Source: a virus. Taken from it: a stretch of DNA of 38,313 nt. Positions 29,017 through 37,502 of the stretch are shown piece after piece. The stretch's first letter is position 1. Every line of letters begins with the position of its first letter. The notes under the pieces were generated by a model, which was not told the DNA's origin, ran no database searches, and worked only from the letters and a program-made list of their open reading frames with translations. The translations under genes were made by a program, and so were the position numbers. The stretch is taken from IMG/VR virus record IMGVR_UViG_3300050021_000833, positions 1-38,313 of that record; one strand, written 5' to 3'.

Positions 29017-29870
29017 ACACCCTGATCGCCCTCTGGGCAGTTCCCGTCTTCCTCTGGCATCGGATCCACGACGATCTCTGGCCCCTCGATCGATCCTTCG
29101 TCGGGCCCAACATCTTCGCGAACCTGATCTGGATTCCCATTGCCGGCCTCGTCGCCTACATCCTCTGGCCGAGGTTTCGCACGAAGCTCAACGCCCTCCT
29201 GGCGAAGGCGCTCCACACCCATCACCTTCTCCACGTGCAACCGCACCACGACGCCGTCACCGACGAGCTCGCCCGATTGGGCAATCTCGTCGAATCCTGG
29301 CTCCGCCCTGCAGTTCATCCGATCTCACCACCACCACCAACCAATCAACCCACAACGAAGGAGCCCTACATGGGAACGCTGTCCGAACTCGCCGCCGACA
29401 TCGAGAAGCGGTTCGTCCATCACCCGCCCATCAATGACCTGGTGGCCGAGGCCCACACCAAGGTCCGTTCGATCCTCGAGACGGCCGCCAAGGACCTCCT
29501 CGAGGTCGCCGGCACGGTGGCACCACAGGCCCGCGAGGTCTCGCTGGGGCTCACCAAGCTGGAAGAGGCCATGATGTGGTTCAACGCCCACATCGCCCGC
29601 AACCAGACGGTCGCACCGATTCCGACCGAATCAACGCCGGCCTCGCCCGTCATCGACCCGGTGCAAGCGCCGGCCCCCGATCCGACACCCGTCACGGAGC
29701 CGACTGCGTGGCCCGTGGCCGACCCGACGCCGGCGGCCGATCCCGTCCCGGCCCCCGTCGACCCCACTCCGGTCGCTCCCGTCGATCCGGTTGCACCGCC
29801 GGTTCCCGAAGCAGACGCTCCGCCCGCGGCCACCTCGCCGGCCGACGTCGCCGCTCCGCCCACGGCCTGA
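29013..29870 (+). CDS. Holin-like membrane segment fused in frame to an Acb2-like module
   Basis: The 285-codon frame joins two different parts. Residues 1-118 have a hydrophobic N-terminus and a membrane segment (about 35-53, ANLIWIPIAGLVAYILWPRF), then a His-rich helix, like small actinophage holin-type proteins. Residues 120-197 match Acb2 (DUF7681) proteins, which bind cyclic nucleotides and block CBASS defence. Residues 200-285 are Pro/Ala/Asp repeats. A strong internal start at 29370 may make the Acb2-like part separately. GTG 29013 overlaps the previous stop. Confidence 0.7.
   Translation: MNTLIALWAVPVFLWHRIHDDLWPLDRSFVGPNIFANLIWIPIAGLVAYILWPRFRTKLNALLAKALHTHHLLHVQPHHDAVTDELARLGNLVESWLRPAVHPISPPPPTNQPTTKEPYMGTLSELAADIEKRFVHHPPINDLVAEAHTKVRSILETAAKDLLEVAGTVAPQAREVSLGLTKLEEAMMWFNAHIARNQTVAPIPTESTPASPVIDPVQAPAPDPTPVTEPTAWPVADPTPAADPVPAPVDPTPVAPVDPVAPPVPEADAPPAATSPADVAAPPTA
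29357..29870 (+). other. Acb2-like anti-CBASS sponge from internal ATG 29370
   Basis: AAGGAG (29358-29363) lies 6 nt before in-frame ATG 29370. The 166-residue product begins MGTLSELAADIEKRFVHHPP. It contains the Acb2-family signature REVSLGLTKLEEAMMWFNAH followed by IARN (residues 55-78). Acb2 proteins are small helical hexamers that soak up cyclic di- and trinucleotides and so stop CBASS effectors. In the usual F-x-Y-H-x-P block the tyrosine is His here (H17), which may alter ligand choice. A Pro-rich tail of about 85 residues, not part of known Acb2, follows. Confidence 0.7.
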
Positions 29871-29871
29871 C

Positions 29872-30369
29872 ATGACACCGCTCACCATCCCCCTCGAGGC
29901 GGCGACCGAGGGCGACCTCGTGTTCTTCGACTCGTCGGGGAAGGTGAGCTGGGTCATCAAGCTCGCTCAGCGCATCAAGTGGCACGGCGACAAGAACCAC
30001 GTCGCCTGGCTGGACCACCAGGACGAGCACGGCCAGTGGTTCATCGGCCAGGCCGAAGGCAGCGGGGTCACGATCGACAAGCCCCTCGTCCTCGGTCCGA
30101 ACGACGTGATCGTACGACCGCCGGCCTCGGTCGGTCGCGGGCGGATGCTCCAGTTCCTCCGGGCACAGGCGAGCTCGAAGTACGGGTTCCTGACCGACGT
30201 CTCCATCCTCATCACCATGCTGTCGCCGGGCTTCGTCAACGTGATGCGTGGCGGCACCTGGATCTGCAGCGCCGTGGTGGCCGAGGGCCTCCGCTTCGGC
30301 GGCTGGCTGCACAACTGGCCCGATATCTACCAAGTCGCACCCGACCCCCTTTGGGAGGCACTGTCATGA
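29872..30369 (+). CDS. Permuted papain-fold (NlpC/P60-YiiX-type) cysteine hydrolase
   Basis: The 165-residue protein has GDLVFFDS (residues 14-21), the catalytic His in KNHVAWL (H43) and the nucleophile in TWICSAVVAEGLR (C132). His before Cys is the circularly permuted order of YiiX/LRAT-type enzymes. Members cut amide or ester bonds in peptidoglycan, lipids or proteins. Its place next to the lysis genes suggests a second cell-wall or envelope hydrolase. No signal peptide is seen, so it would need holin pores or act in the cytoplasm. Confidence 0.7.
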   Translation: MTPLTIPLEAATEGDLVFFDSSGKVSWVIKLAQRIKWHGDKNHVAWLDHQDEHGQWFIGQAEGSGVTIDKPLVLGPNDVIVRPPASVGRGRMLQFLRAQASSKYGFLTDVSILITMLSPGFVNVMRGGTWICSAVVAEGLRFGGWLHNWPDIYQVAPDPLWEALS

Positions 30370-31388
30370 CCAGAGCCCGCCGCAACCTCATCGCCGCTGC
30401 AGTGGTCACCGTGGTGGCGATGGCCAGTCTCGTCGTGGGGACCCGGTCCGAAGGGCCGATCAGTTGTCACCCCGACCCGGCCGCTGCCATCGCTGCTACC
30501 CCGGCCGGTGGCAAATGGCAGGGGTCGGGGTGCTACACCACCAACGGAATCACGGTCACCAAGCCGATCACGATCTCCGGGGGCACGTTCAACGATCCGC
30601 TGACGGCCGTTCCGAAGGGCCAACGCATCCTCCCGCCGATCATCGACGTGAAGGACACCCACGGGGTCACGATCAAGAACGTCGTCCTCAAAGGGTCAGA
30701 TCCGTCCGGTTCGTTCAGCCAGAAGACAATCGCCCTGGTCAACAACGCCGGGATCGAGGTGCAGTCCTCCGACAGCGTGACCCTGACCAACGTCACCACC
30801 TCGCACACCTACGGTGACGGCCTCGAGCTCTGGACCGACTATCCGACCAGCGGCTTGCCCGTGACCAACCTCACGGTCAACGGCTACAACGTCCTCTCTT
30901 CTGGCCGATTCGCGATCAGTCCGTCCTTCGTCAAGCACGCCACGTTCAACGACGTCCATGCCAAGGCGTTGGACTTCGAGTCCGACACCGCGCACACCGG
31001 CAGCGGGTACGTGACGGTGACCAACTCCACGGTGTCCAAACTGATCTCCATCCCCGAGTATCTGACCGGCCCGATCACCTTCGATCACGTGACCGGATCC
31101 GCGCAGGTCTACTTCATGACCACGGGCAACACCTGGCCGGTCACCATCAGCGACTCGACCCTCGCCCTCCCGGCCACAGATCCGGGCTTCCCTCATGCTG
31201 CGATCTACGACAGCGGGGGAGTGCTGACGCTCTCGCACGATGTCTTCACCCGCCAGCCTTCGCCCAAGCCGCCGACCGGGCGGGGTTGGTCCGCCACCAA
31301 CGGCGCTCGCCTGACCTTCATCGGTTCCGTCGTGCCCGGCCCATCCGGCGGCCACGATCCCACGTCCACCGTCACCGTCATCCCCTAA
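30366..31388 (+). CDS. Exported right-handed beta-helix protein
   Basis: The 340-residue protein begins with a signal-type sequence: basic MTRARRNL, then a hydrophobic stretch to about residue 25 (IAAAVVTVVAMASLVVG). The rest shows the repeating short strands of a parallel beta-helix (IDVKDTHGVTIKNVVLKGSD; VTLTNVTTSHTYGDGLELWT). Such folds bind or cut polysaccharides, as in tailspikes and pectate lyases. An N-terminal signal is odd for a virion part, so secretion or membrane anchoring during infection or lysogeny is possible. It overlaps the previous stop (ATGA). Confidence 0.65.
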   Translation: MTRARRNLIAAAVVTVVAMASLVVGTRSEGPISCHPDPAAAIAATPAGGKWQGSGCYTTNGITVTKPITISGGTFNDPLTAVPKGQRILPPIIDVKDTHGVTIKNVVLKGSDPSGSFSQKTIALVNNAGIEVQSSDSVTLTNVTTSHTYGDGLELWTDYPTSGLPVTNLTVNGYNVLSSGRFAISPSFVKHATFNDVHAKALDFESDTAHTGSGYVTVTNSTVSKLISIPEYLTGPITFDHVTGSAQVYFMTTGNTWPVTISDSTLALPATDPGFPHAAIYDSGGVLTLSHDVFTRQPSPKPPTGRGWSATNGARLTFIGSVVPGPSGGHDPTSTVTVIP

Positions 31389-31398
31389 AGGAGCATCA

Positions 31399-32280
31399 AT
31401 GTCCCCACTGTGCGTCGTCACCGAAAAGGCCCTCCTCGGGCAAGAACTTGGGGACACCGGGCCCACGATCCCGGCCACCCACTACCTGGGCCTGCTCATG
31501 GCCAGCCAATGGGTCGCCAGCACCGTCATCGCCTCGGGCGCCTACTACATCTCGACAGCCTTCAACACCTTGCAGGCCGCGACCCCGAGCTCCACGGGCC
31601 GGGTGTTCAAATGCACGACGGGTGGCACCACGGGAGCGACTGAGCCAACGGGCTTCACGGCCGGGACCACGGCTGCCGGTGCAACCGTGACGGACGGCAC
31701 CGTGACCTGGACCGAGGTCTCCGGCCTGTTCGGAGCGGGCACCTTCACCGGAGCCGAGCCTGCCCTGTCCCGCACCGATGCCGGCTGTGGCACCACCAGC
31801 GGGTCCGCCACGGTGACCGACACCGCAATCGCCGCTGCCGACTTCGGCAAGGCGGTCACGGGCGCGGGCATCCCGGCCAACACCTTTGTCGGCACCGTGA
31901 CGGCAAGCACCTCGTTCCTGCTGTCCTCCTCGCCCACGTCGCAGGTGAACGTGAACGCCACGGCCACGGCATCGGTGTCGCTGACCATCGCCAACGGGTA
32001 CGCCCGGGAGGCCATCGTCAACAACACGACCAACTGGCCCGTCCCGACACAGACCGGTGCGGCACCCTCGCAGGTGGCGAACGGCGTTGCGGTCAGCTTC
32101 CCCACCTCGACGGCTGCCTGGGGTGCGTACATCGTGGGCCAGGTGCTCTTTGATGCCGCCACCGCCGGCAACGCCCGGTCATGGGGATGCACCCCCACCA
32201 AGTCGGGCGTCGTGGCCGTGGCGACCGGTGGCGTGACGCCGCAGTTCGCCATCTCCGCTCTCGTCGCCACGATGTCCTAA
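31399..32280 (+). CDS. Fibre-type virion protein
   Basis: The 293-residue protein is Thr/Ala/Gly-rich and beta-prone throughout. It contains a repeated surface-type motif (SATVTDTAIAAADFGKAVTG, then VGTVTASTSFLLSSSP) seen in phage fibre proteins. AAAGGAGCATCA gives a good ribosome site. Position between the beta-helix protein and the SGNH fibre supports a virion or receptor-binding role. Confidence 0.6.
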   Translation: MSPLCVVTEKALLGQELGDTGPTIPATHYLGLLMASQWVASTVIASGAYYISTAFNTLQAATPSSTGRVFKCTTGGTTGATEPTGFTAGTTAAGATVTDGTVTWTEVSGLFGAGTFTGAEPALSRTDAGCGTTSGSATVTDTAIAAADFGKAVTGAGIPANTFVGTVTASTSFLLSSSPTSQVNVNATATASVSLTIANGYAREAIVNNTTNWPVPTQTGAAPSQVANGVAVSFPTSTAAWGAYIVGQVLFDAATAGNARSWGCTPTKSGVVAVATGGVTPQFAISALVATMS

Positions 32281-32289
32281 GGCGCGCTC

Positions 32290-34617
32290 ATGGCGAACAT
32301 GCCAGCCATCCAGCAGTGCGGGGTAGGGAACACCTACCTCTACGACTGCATGTCGATTCCCGACCCGTTCGATAGGTTCGTGGACCGCGCCGCGGCCGAG
32401 GGGACCGGCGTCGTGTCGGGGATGGACTGCACCGCTGACGGGACCGACCTCACCCTGACCTTCGCGGCGGGGTACGTCTCGGTCAAGGGCACCCTCTACT
32501 CCTATGCCGGGGGCACGGTCGCGGTCGGCACCGGCTCGGCCTCGATGCGTCGGGATGCCGTCGTCTTCCGGGCCACCGGTCCGACCACCGGGTCCCTCGT
32601 GGTCATCCCTGGCACCCCGTGGGGCGTGGCAGCGGGCAAGGGCGGTGACTGGGACCGGAACAACAGGACCGATGTCGGACCGATCAAGCCCAACGCTGTC
32701 GGTGCGACCGACGTGCCTCTGCGAGAGGTGGTGGTCCCTGCCGGGGTGACGGCCATCACGACGGCGATGGTAGCGGCTGACAAGCGCGTCCTCCTCGGGC
32801 TCACCGCCCTGCAACTCCCCCCGAATATGTCGTTCGTATCGGGGTCAACGCCGCCCAACACCCGACGCTCGACGCTCGCGTGGGGGGGCGACGGCATATG
32901 GGGCCAGGCATCCGACCTCATGGACGTGTGTCAACGCCAGGGGTTCACACTGCCAGCGGCCCCGACCCGGTGTCGGTTGCGGATCAGAAATGCCAACAAT
33001 GTCGGCAGCGGTTTCGCCGTCACCCCTGCCCTCGGCCCCCCCATCGCCGTGTCCGGCGTGTGGTGGGGCACCCCGAACGCAGGCGTGTCCGGCTCGCCTG
33101 AGACGGCCTGGCAAGGTGACTTCACCGCGGCGCCGACGCAGGTGCTCTCCGGCTTCACCGTCGACCCGGCGTCGAACGGTGCCGAGTACGTCTCGCCGTG
33201 GTTCACGCCACCACCGGTCACTCCGTACCAGCCGCAGGCCCTCAGCATCGCGTGGCTGACCTCCTCGGGCGCGACCATCTACCAGGATCCATTCAACGCA
33301 CAGGGCCTCGTGTGGCACAGCGCGACCAACGTCGGGCTCAACGCCGTCGGGGGAGCCCAGGCCGCGCCGACGCTCGGCACGTCCAGCCCTGGCTACTCGA
33401 GCCTCGACGTCCGCATGGACTACGAACTCGTCGGGGTCAATCAGATCGGCCTCGTTCTCGGGGACTCGATGGGCAACGGCACCTACCCGTTTACCGGGGC
33501 CAAGTTCGGAATCAACGGCACTGACAACTGCTGGCCGCAGAAGCTCGGCCTGAAACTGGGGCACTGCATCATCAACGCTTCCGGTGCCGGAGCACAACTC
33601 GGCAACTACATGAACCTGTCGACGGGCCTGCTCAGTCGGTTCGACCTCGCGACTTGCCCGCCCGACTACGCCATCATCCAACTCGGGTACAACGACATCA
33701 ACTTCGGCGCACTGCCGGTCAAGGTGACCAACGTCTCGGTGACCGGGACGACGGCCACCGTCACCGCAGCGGGGCACGGCCTGTCCAACGGCGGCCTCAC
33801 CACGCTCTACACCATCATCGGTGCAAGCGGAGCCGGGGCCGGGACCATGGCCAACATCATGAACGGGAACACCTACGTCGTCTCGGGCGTGTCGGGCAAC
33901 AACTTCAACGTGACCGTCTCGGCCACCCCGAGCGATGCCTACAGCACCGGCGGGATGACCTGTGCATTCTTCTCGAACTACCAACAGAACATGCTCGCGG
34001 TCATCGAGAACCTGAACAGCCTCGGCATCCGGCGCATCTTCATCGGTACCATCGAAGGCGGGTGCAGCTACGGCCTGGCCAACTCCTGGGCGTCGGGCGT
34101 GCTCAACGCCGCTCTCACCGGTGGGAGTGCGGTCACGGCCTACACCCTCACCGGCAAGTTCGGCGGGGACCAGCCAGGCGGAGGACTGCCCGGACCCACG
34201 ACCAACTGGGTCACTTCTGGTGGTGCGAGCACGGCGTTCTGGCTCGACAGCCCGAACAGCGGCATCATGGACGGTCCATTCCTGGGGGCCGCCAGCGGGG
34301 CCACGGTCACCGGATCCGGTGTGACCACGGTCAACGGCAACCCGAGCTTCACCCCCCTCAGCAACCACGTGGTGGGCGCTCAGGTGCTCGGGCTCAACGA
34401 GGGATGGCGTCGGCTGCTCAACCGCTGGATCAAGCAGGGCGTCCCCGGGGTGTCCGGTGTGTTCGACTTCGCCAACGAAGCCCTCCAGCCGATGCAGGAG
34501 CCGCGCACCCTCAACTGGGACTACTACACGAACAACAACCCGGGACCGCACCCGTCCGACCCTGGTCTCTACGAGAAGTGGGCACAGCTCGCCACCGCCG
34601 GCCTGACCGGGAGTTGA
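32290..34617 (+). CDS. SGNH/GDSL esterase tail fibre
   Basis: The 775-residue protein has an N-terminal attachment-type region (about 1-240), a beta linker and a C-terminal SGNH hydrolase. Its blocks are GDSMGNG (nucleophile S393), GYND (N468) and PHPSDPG (H754). Such fibre domains remove acetyl groups from cell-surface glycans. The hydrolase fold is interrupted between the Asn block and the later blocks by an extra beta domain (about 475-557, with VTAAGHGL), which resembles the inserts in the adaptor and tail tube proteins. Confidence 0.8.
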   Translation: MANMPAIQQCGVGNTYLYDCMSIPDPFDRFVDRAAAEGTGVVSGMDCTADGTDLTLTFAAGYVSVKGTLYSYAGGTVAVGTGSASMRRDAVVFRATGPTTGSLVVIPGTPWGVAAGKGGDWDRNNRTDVGPIKPNAVGATDVPLREVVVPAGVTAITTAMVAADKRVLLGLTALQLPPNMSFVSGSTPPNTRRSTLAWGGDGIWGQASDLMDVCQRQGFTLPAAPTRCRLRIRNANNVGSGFAVTPALGPPIAVSGVWWGTPNAGVSGSPETAWQGDFTAAPTQVLSGFTVDPASNGAEYVSPWFTPPPVTPYQPQALSIAWLTSSGATIYQDPFNAQGLVWHSATNVGLNAVGGAQAAPTLGTSSPGYSSLDVRMDYELVGVNQIGLVLGDSMGNGTYPFTGAKFGINGTDNCWPQKLGLKLGHCIINASGAGAQLGNYMNLSTGLLSRFDLATCPPDYAIIQLGYNDINFGALPVKVTNVSVTGTTATVTAAGHGLSNGGLTTLYTIIGASGAGAGTMANIMNGNTYVVSGVSGNNFNVTVSATPSDAYSTGGMTCAFFSNYQQNMLAVIENLNSLGIRRIFIGTIEGGCSYGLANSWASGVLNAALTGGSAVTAYTLTGKFGGDQPGGGLPGPTTNWVTSGGASTAFWLDSPNSGIMDGPFLGAASGATVTGSGVTTVNGNPSFTPLSNHVVGAQVLGLNEGWRRLLNRWIKQGVPGVSGVFDFANEALQPMQEPRTLNWDYYTNNNPGPHPSDPGLYEKWAQLATAGLTGS

Positions 34618-34618
34618 C

Positions 34619-36415
34619 GTGGTAGCCCCACGCCAAGGTCTCACCACCGGCGGGACCGTCGTCGCCAGCGGCACGACCTACTACGTGCCCGCTTCGGGCG
34701 GAGCGCTGGTCACCAGCGCGCCCGGGACCCCCCGATGGGTCGCCTCTGCTGGCGACCTCCTCATCGTCACCCTGCACTCGGGAAACGCCTCGGCCTCCAA
34801 CGAGTTCACCTCTCCGTCTCTGGCCGACAACATCGGCACGAACGGCGGTCTCAACCCGTGGAACGTCCTCGTCCCACTCTCCACCTACTCCTCGGCGGCC
34901 AGCCCGAGGATCGGATCCGTCATCTCCTGGTGGAAGGTCGCGGTCGGTGGGGAGGATGCGTTCACCCCGACCTTCACGCAGACCACCCACACCCACAACA
35001 CCCTGACCGTCGACTGCTCGACCGGATGGATCGGCGCCCCGGCCCTCGACCCCGCCTGGACTGCCTCTGTCTTCCTCGGTACCCTCGGGCTCGCCGGGAC
35101 GGCCGCTACTAGCGCAGCGATGTACGCGTTGCCGGACACGCCCACAACGAGCTACGTCCCGCAAGAGTTCGTCTACGGGTGGGTTGGCCTCGCTAATGGC
35201 GTCACGGCCCCCACGATCTCGGCGACCGGGATCACCGGTTCGACGCCAGCGATCAGCGCGGCGGGCAGCCTGTCGATCAGCGCGTCCATGGTTAGCTCGG
35301 CTTCCTTCACCGGAGCGTTTCTCTCCACGGGGATCCTGAACTTTGGGTGGACGAACTCGCAAATCAACGTCGTCTATGGCGTGACCTTCTACGACACCGG
35401 CACCATCATCCCGGCGGCCACGATCACCGCCAAGACGAGCGGCACCCGGACCCTCACCGCGACGGCAGCCCTCACCTCGGAGACCGACAGCGTGAGCACC
35501 CTGGTCGGATCACCCGCCCTGCCCGTCTCTCCCATCGCCGGATCGATCGACACCACTTCGAGCCTCACCGGGACCATCTCCGCCATCGCTCCACTGGCCA
35601 CGGGCTCGAACGATCTGACGTCGGGCGTCCAGGGCCAGGGCGTCCAGGGCGGGCAGATCCAGGGCGGAGCCGGAGACCCCGGCAACCCGTCCACCATCAC
35701 CGCCTCCTTCGGGCTGACCGGCACTATCTCAGTCATCGCATTGCTCGGTGCCACGACCTCGGCCAATGCCGGGCTCTCGGGCACGGTGTCCGCCGGCGCG
35801 AGCCCACCCGGGGCGACCATGGCCGTCCGGTCGACCCTCACGGGCACGATCACCGCTGCCGCCGTGCTGCCCTCCACGACCATCGCCTCGACCACCGGTC
35901 TGTCCGGCACGCCCAACTGCATCGTGGCCCTCACGGGCTCGATCAGCGCCGCCACAGGGCTGTCGGGGACTCTCTCGACCGTCGTCTTCCTCACCGGCAC
36001 CATCGCGGCGTCGAGCGGACTGACGGGCGCCTCCTCGGCGTCGGCGAATCTGTCCGGCGCCACCATCGCCAGCACCTCGGGACTGGCCGGCGCCTCCTCG
36101 GCCACCGCTGTCATCCCGGGCGCCACCATCGGTGCGACCAGCGGGCTCACGGGCACGCCCAACTGCACCGCAGCCATGTCCGGGGTGATCGCGGCAGCCA
36201 GCGGTCAGGCCGGGACGCTCTCGGCCCTGGCGCCCCTCGTCACGGTCACCGTCGCCGCATCGACCTCGGTCTCGGGCACGGTGACTCGGGCCCTGTTCCT
36301 CACCGGAACCATCGGGGCATCGGCCGGCCTCGCCGGTGTCATCGAGGCCGAAACCTGGTCGATCGTCCCAGCCTTCAAGGCCCAGGTCCGTCCGTCCGTC
36401 TTCACTGCCTCCTGA
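34619..36415 (+). CDS. Repeat-rich tail fibre
   Basis: The 598-residue protein has a folded N-terminal half (about 1-265). A collagen-like Gly/Gln spacer (GVQGQGVQGGQIQGGAGDPG, about 338-357) interrupts a long array of short repeats of the type LTGTIAASSGLTGASSA, about 20-25 residues apart, which fill most of the rest. The repeats probably form an extended fibrous shaft. Codon-level similarity between units suggests recombination or slippage. GTG 34619 follows the previous stop by 1 nt. Confidence 0.65.
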   Translation: MVAPRQGLTTGGTVVASGTTYYVPASGGALVTSAPGTPRWVASAGDLLIVTLHSGNASASNEFTSPSLADNIGTNGGLNPWNVLVPLSTYSSAASPRIGSVISWWKVAVGGEDAFTPTFTQTTHTHNTLTVDCSTGWIGAPALDPAWTASVFLGTLGLAGTAATSAAMYALPDTPTTSYVPQEFVYGWVGLANGVTAPTISATGITGSTPAISAAGSLSISASMVSSASFTGAFLSTGILNFGWTNSQINVVYGVTFYDTGTIIPAATITAKTSGTRTLTATAALTSETDSVSTLVGSPALPVSPIAGSIDTTSSLTGTISAIAPLATGSNDLTSGVQGQGVQGGQIQGGAGDPGNPSTITASFGLTGTISVIALLGATTSANAGLSGTVSAGASPPGATMAVRSTLTGTITAAAVLPSTTIASTTGLSGTPNCIVALTGSISAATGLSGTLSTVVFLTGTIAASSGLTGASSASANLSGATIASTSGLAGASSATAVIPGATIGATSGLTGTPNCTAAMSGVIAAASGQAGTLSALAPLVTVTVAASTSVSGTVTRALFLTGTIGASAGLAGVIEAETWSIVPAFKAQVRPSVFTAS

Positions 36416-36423
36416 GGAGGAAC

Positions 36424-36747
36424 ATGGCCTCCCCTGCAACAGTCCCGCCCACCTACACGATGTCGGTGACCGAGACCTTCCGGCTGCCCTTCGACACGAC
36501 GAACGAACTGGCTCGAACCGGCGGGACAGCGCCGGCGGGTGTCGTCTGCACCTTGACCGACCTGGTGACCAATATCTCCGTCACACCGGCGGATCCCCCG
36601 GTGATCGAGGGAGTGATCGTTGTCCAGAAGATCACCGGGGCCGCCGAGCTCGTCGCCGGCCATCGGTTCCGAGTGACGGTCGACTTCACGGACTACCCGA
36701 CGGACAACGTCAGCGCCATGGAGCTCATCATCGTCGCCGTCCCCTGA
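36424..36747 (+). CDS. Small beta-rich fibre accessory protein
   Basis: The 107-residue protein is predicted all-beta (TYTMSVTETFRLPFDTTNEL; FRVTVDFTDYPTDNVSAMEL) and has a very good ribosome site (GAGGAGGAAC) before ATG 36424. It is the last plus-strand gene. Fibre cap, chaperone or small virion protein are all possible; the family is not recognised. Confidence 0.6.
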   Translation: MASPATVPPTYTMSVTETFRLPFDTTNELARTGGTAPAGVVCTLTDLVTNISVTPADPPVIEGVIVVQKITGAAELVAGHRFRVTVDFTDYPTDNVSAMELIIVAVP

Positions 36748-36770
36748 GACGGAGAAGCTGGAAATGACAG

Positions 36771-36798
36771 AGCCGGCCTGCCTTCGGGTGGGCCGGCT
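36771..36798. terminator. Bidirectional terminator between converging genes
   Basis: AGCCGGCCTGCC (36771-36782) pairs with GGTGGGCCGGCT (36787-36798) around a TTCG tetraloop, giving 12 bp with two G-T pairs, followed by TCTTCG. It lies between the end of the fibre operon and the end of the minus-strand moron and can serve both. Confidence 0.8.
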
Positions 36799-36812
36799 TC
36801 TTCGCGTCCGCT

Positions 36813-37484
36813 TCAGCCTGGAACGGTGACGGCCTTCTCGGTCCAATTGCACTCCGAATTCACATCGATGCTGAAGTCGCCGGTGTCGTAGTAGTGGTTC
36901 GTCCCTGACCCTCCGGGCCCGAGCTCGTTGGCGCCGGTATCGGTGGTGCCGCTCGCATCCCCGAAACCGTTGACCGACGTAATGAAATTGCCATTGCCGC
37001 CGAAGGCCGAGCAGTCGTAGGTCCAGACCTCATCCCATTCATTGGTGCCCGGAGGCACGGTGAACTTCTGACCGCTCTGGATCCCTGAACCCGAGGACTG
37101 CCAGAGGACGACGGGAACCGGAGGTGCGGTGGTCGTAGGAGGCACCGTGGTCGTGGGAGCTGTCGGCGGTGTCGCTGGAACCGCGGTCGTGGGCGTCGTG
37201 GCATTGGTTGCTGTCGGAGTCGACTTCTTGCTCGTGGCCGAAGCGATGATGATGATCAGGATGACGACGGCGACGATCGACGCAGCCACGATCCGGCCGG
37301 TCCGCTTCTTCTTGGGTTGGCCCGGGCCAGCGGGCGGCGGTGCGGCGTGGAAGTTCGGGTCGCTATCCGGCGCCGCCGGAGGAGCTGGCAGCGGCGACGG
37401 CTGGTGATTCGGGTGCAGCTCCGGCGAGTACCACTTGCCGTCGGATGCCTGCCACCAGCCCGGGCCCTGCGAAGCGTCGCTCAT
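36813..37484 (-). CDS. Host-like membrane-anchored moron protein
   Basis: The 223-residue protein starts with GPGWWQASDGKWYSPE (residues 7-22), a short motif common at the N-terminus of membrane proteins of Acidimicrobiia. It continues with a Pro-rich stretch, one membrane helix (about residues 64-83, RIVAASIVAVVILIIIIASA), a Thr/Pro-rich extracellular linker and a C-terminal beta domain with two Cys (DCSAFGG; NSECNWTEK). Topology suggests the last domain is outside the cell. Opposite strand, own ribosome site (GGGGGA) and position beside the integrase fit a gene expressed in lysogens, possibly for superinfection exclusion. Confidence 0.75.
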   Translation of the reverse strand: MSDASQGPGWWQASDGKWYSPELHPNHQPSPLPAPPAAPDSDPNFHAAPPPAGPGQPKKKRTGRIVAASIVAVVILIIIIASATSKKSTPTATNATTPTTAVPATPPTAPTTTVPPTTTAPPVPVVLWQSSGSGIQSGQKFTVPPGTNEWDEVWTYDCSAFGGNGNFITSVNGFGDASGTTDTGANELGPGGSGTNHYYDTGDFSIDVNSECNWTEKAVTVPG

Positions 37485-37502
37485 CGTTCCCCCGTATCCC
37501 GC

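Noticed and set aside
35400-36370. Possible CRISPR-like array
   Set aside because: The repeats are degenerate, in frame and encode a fibre protein; there are no identical repeats with unique spacers.
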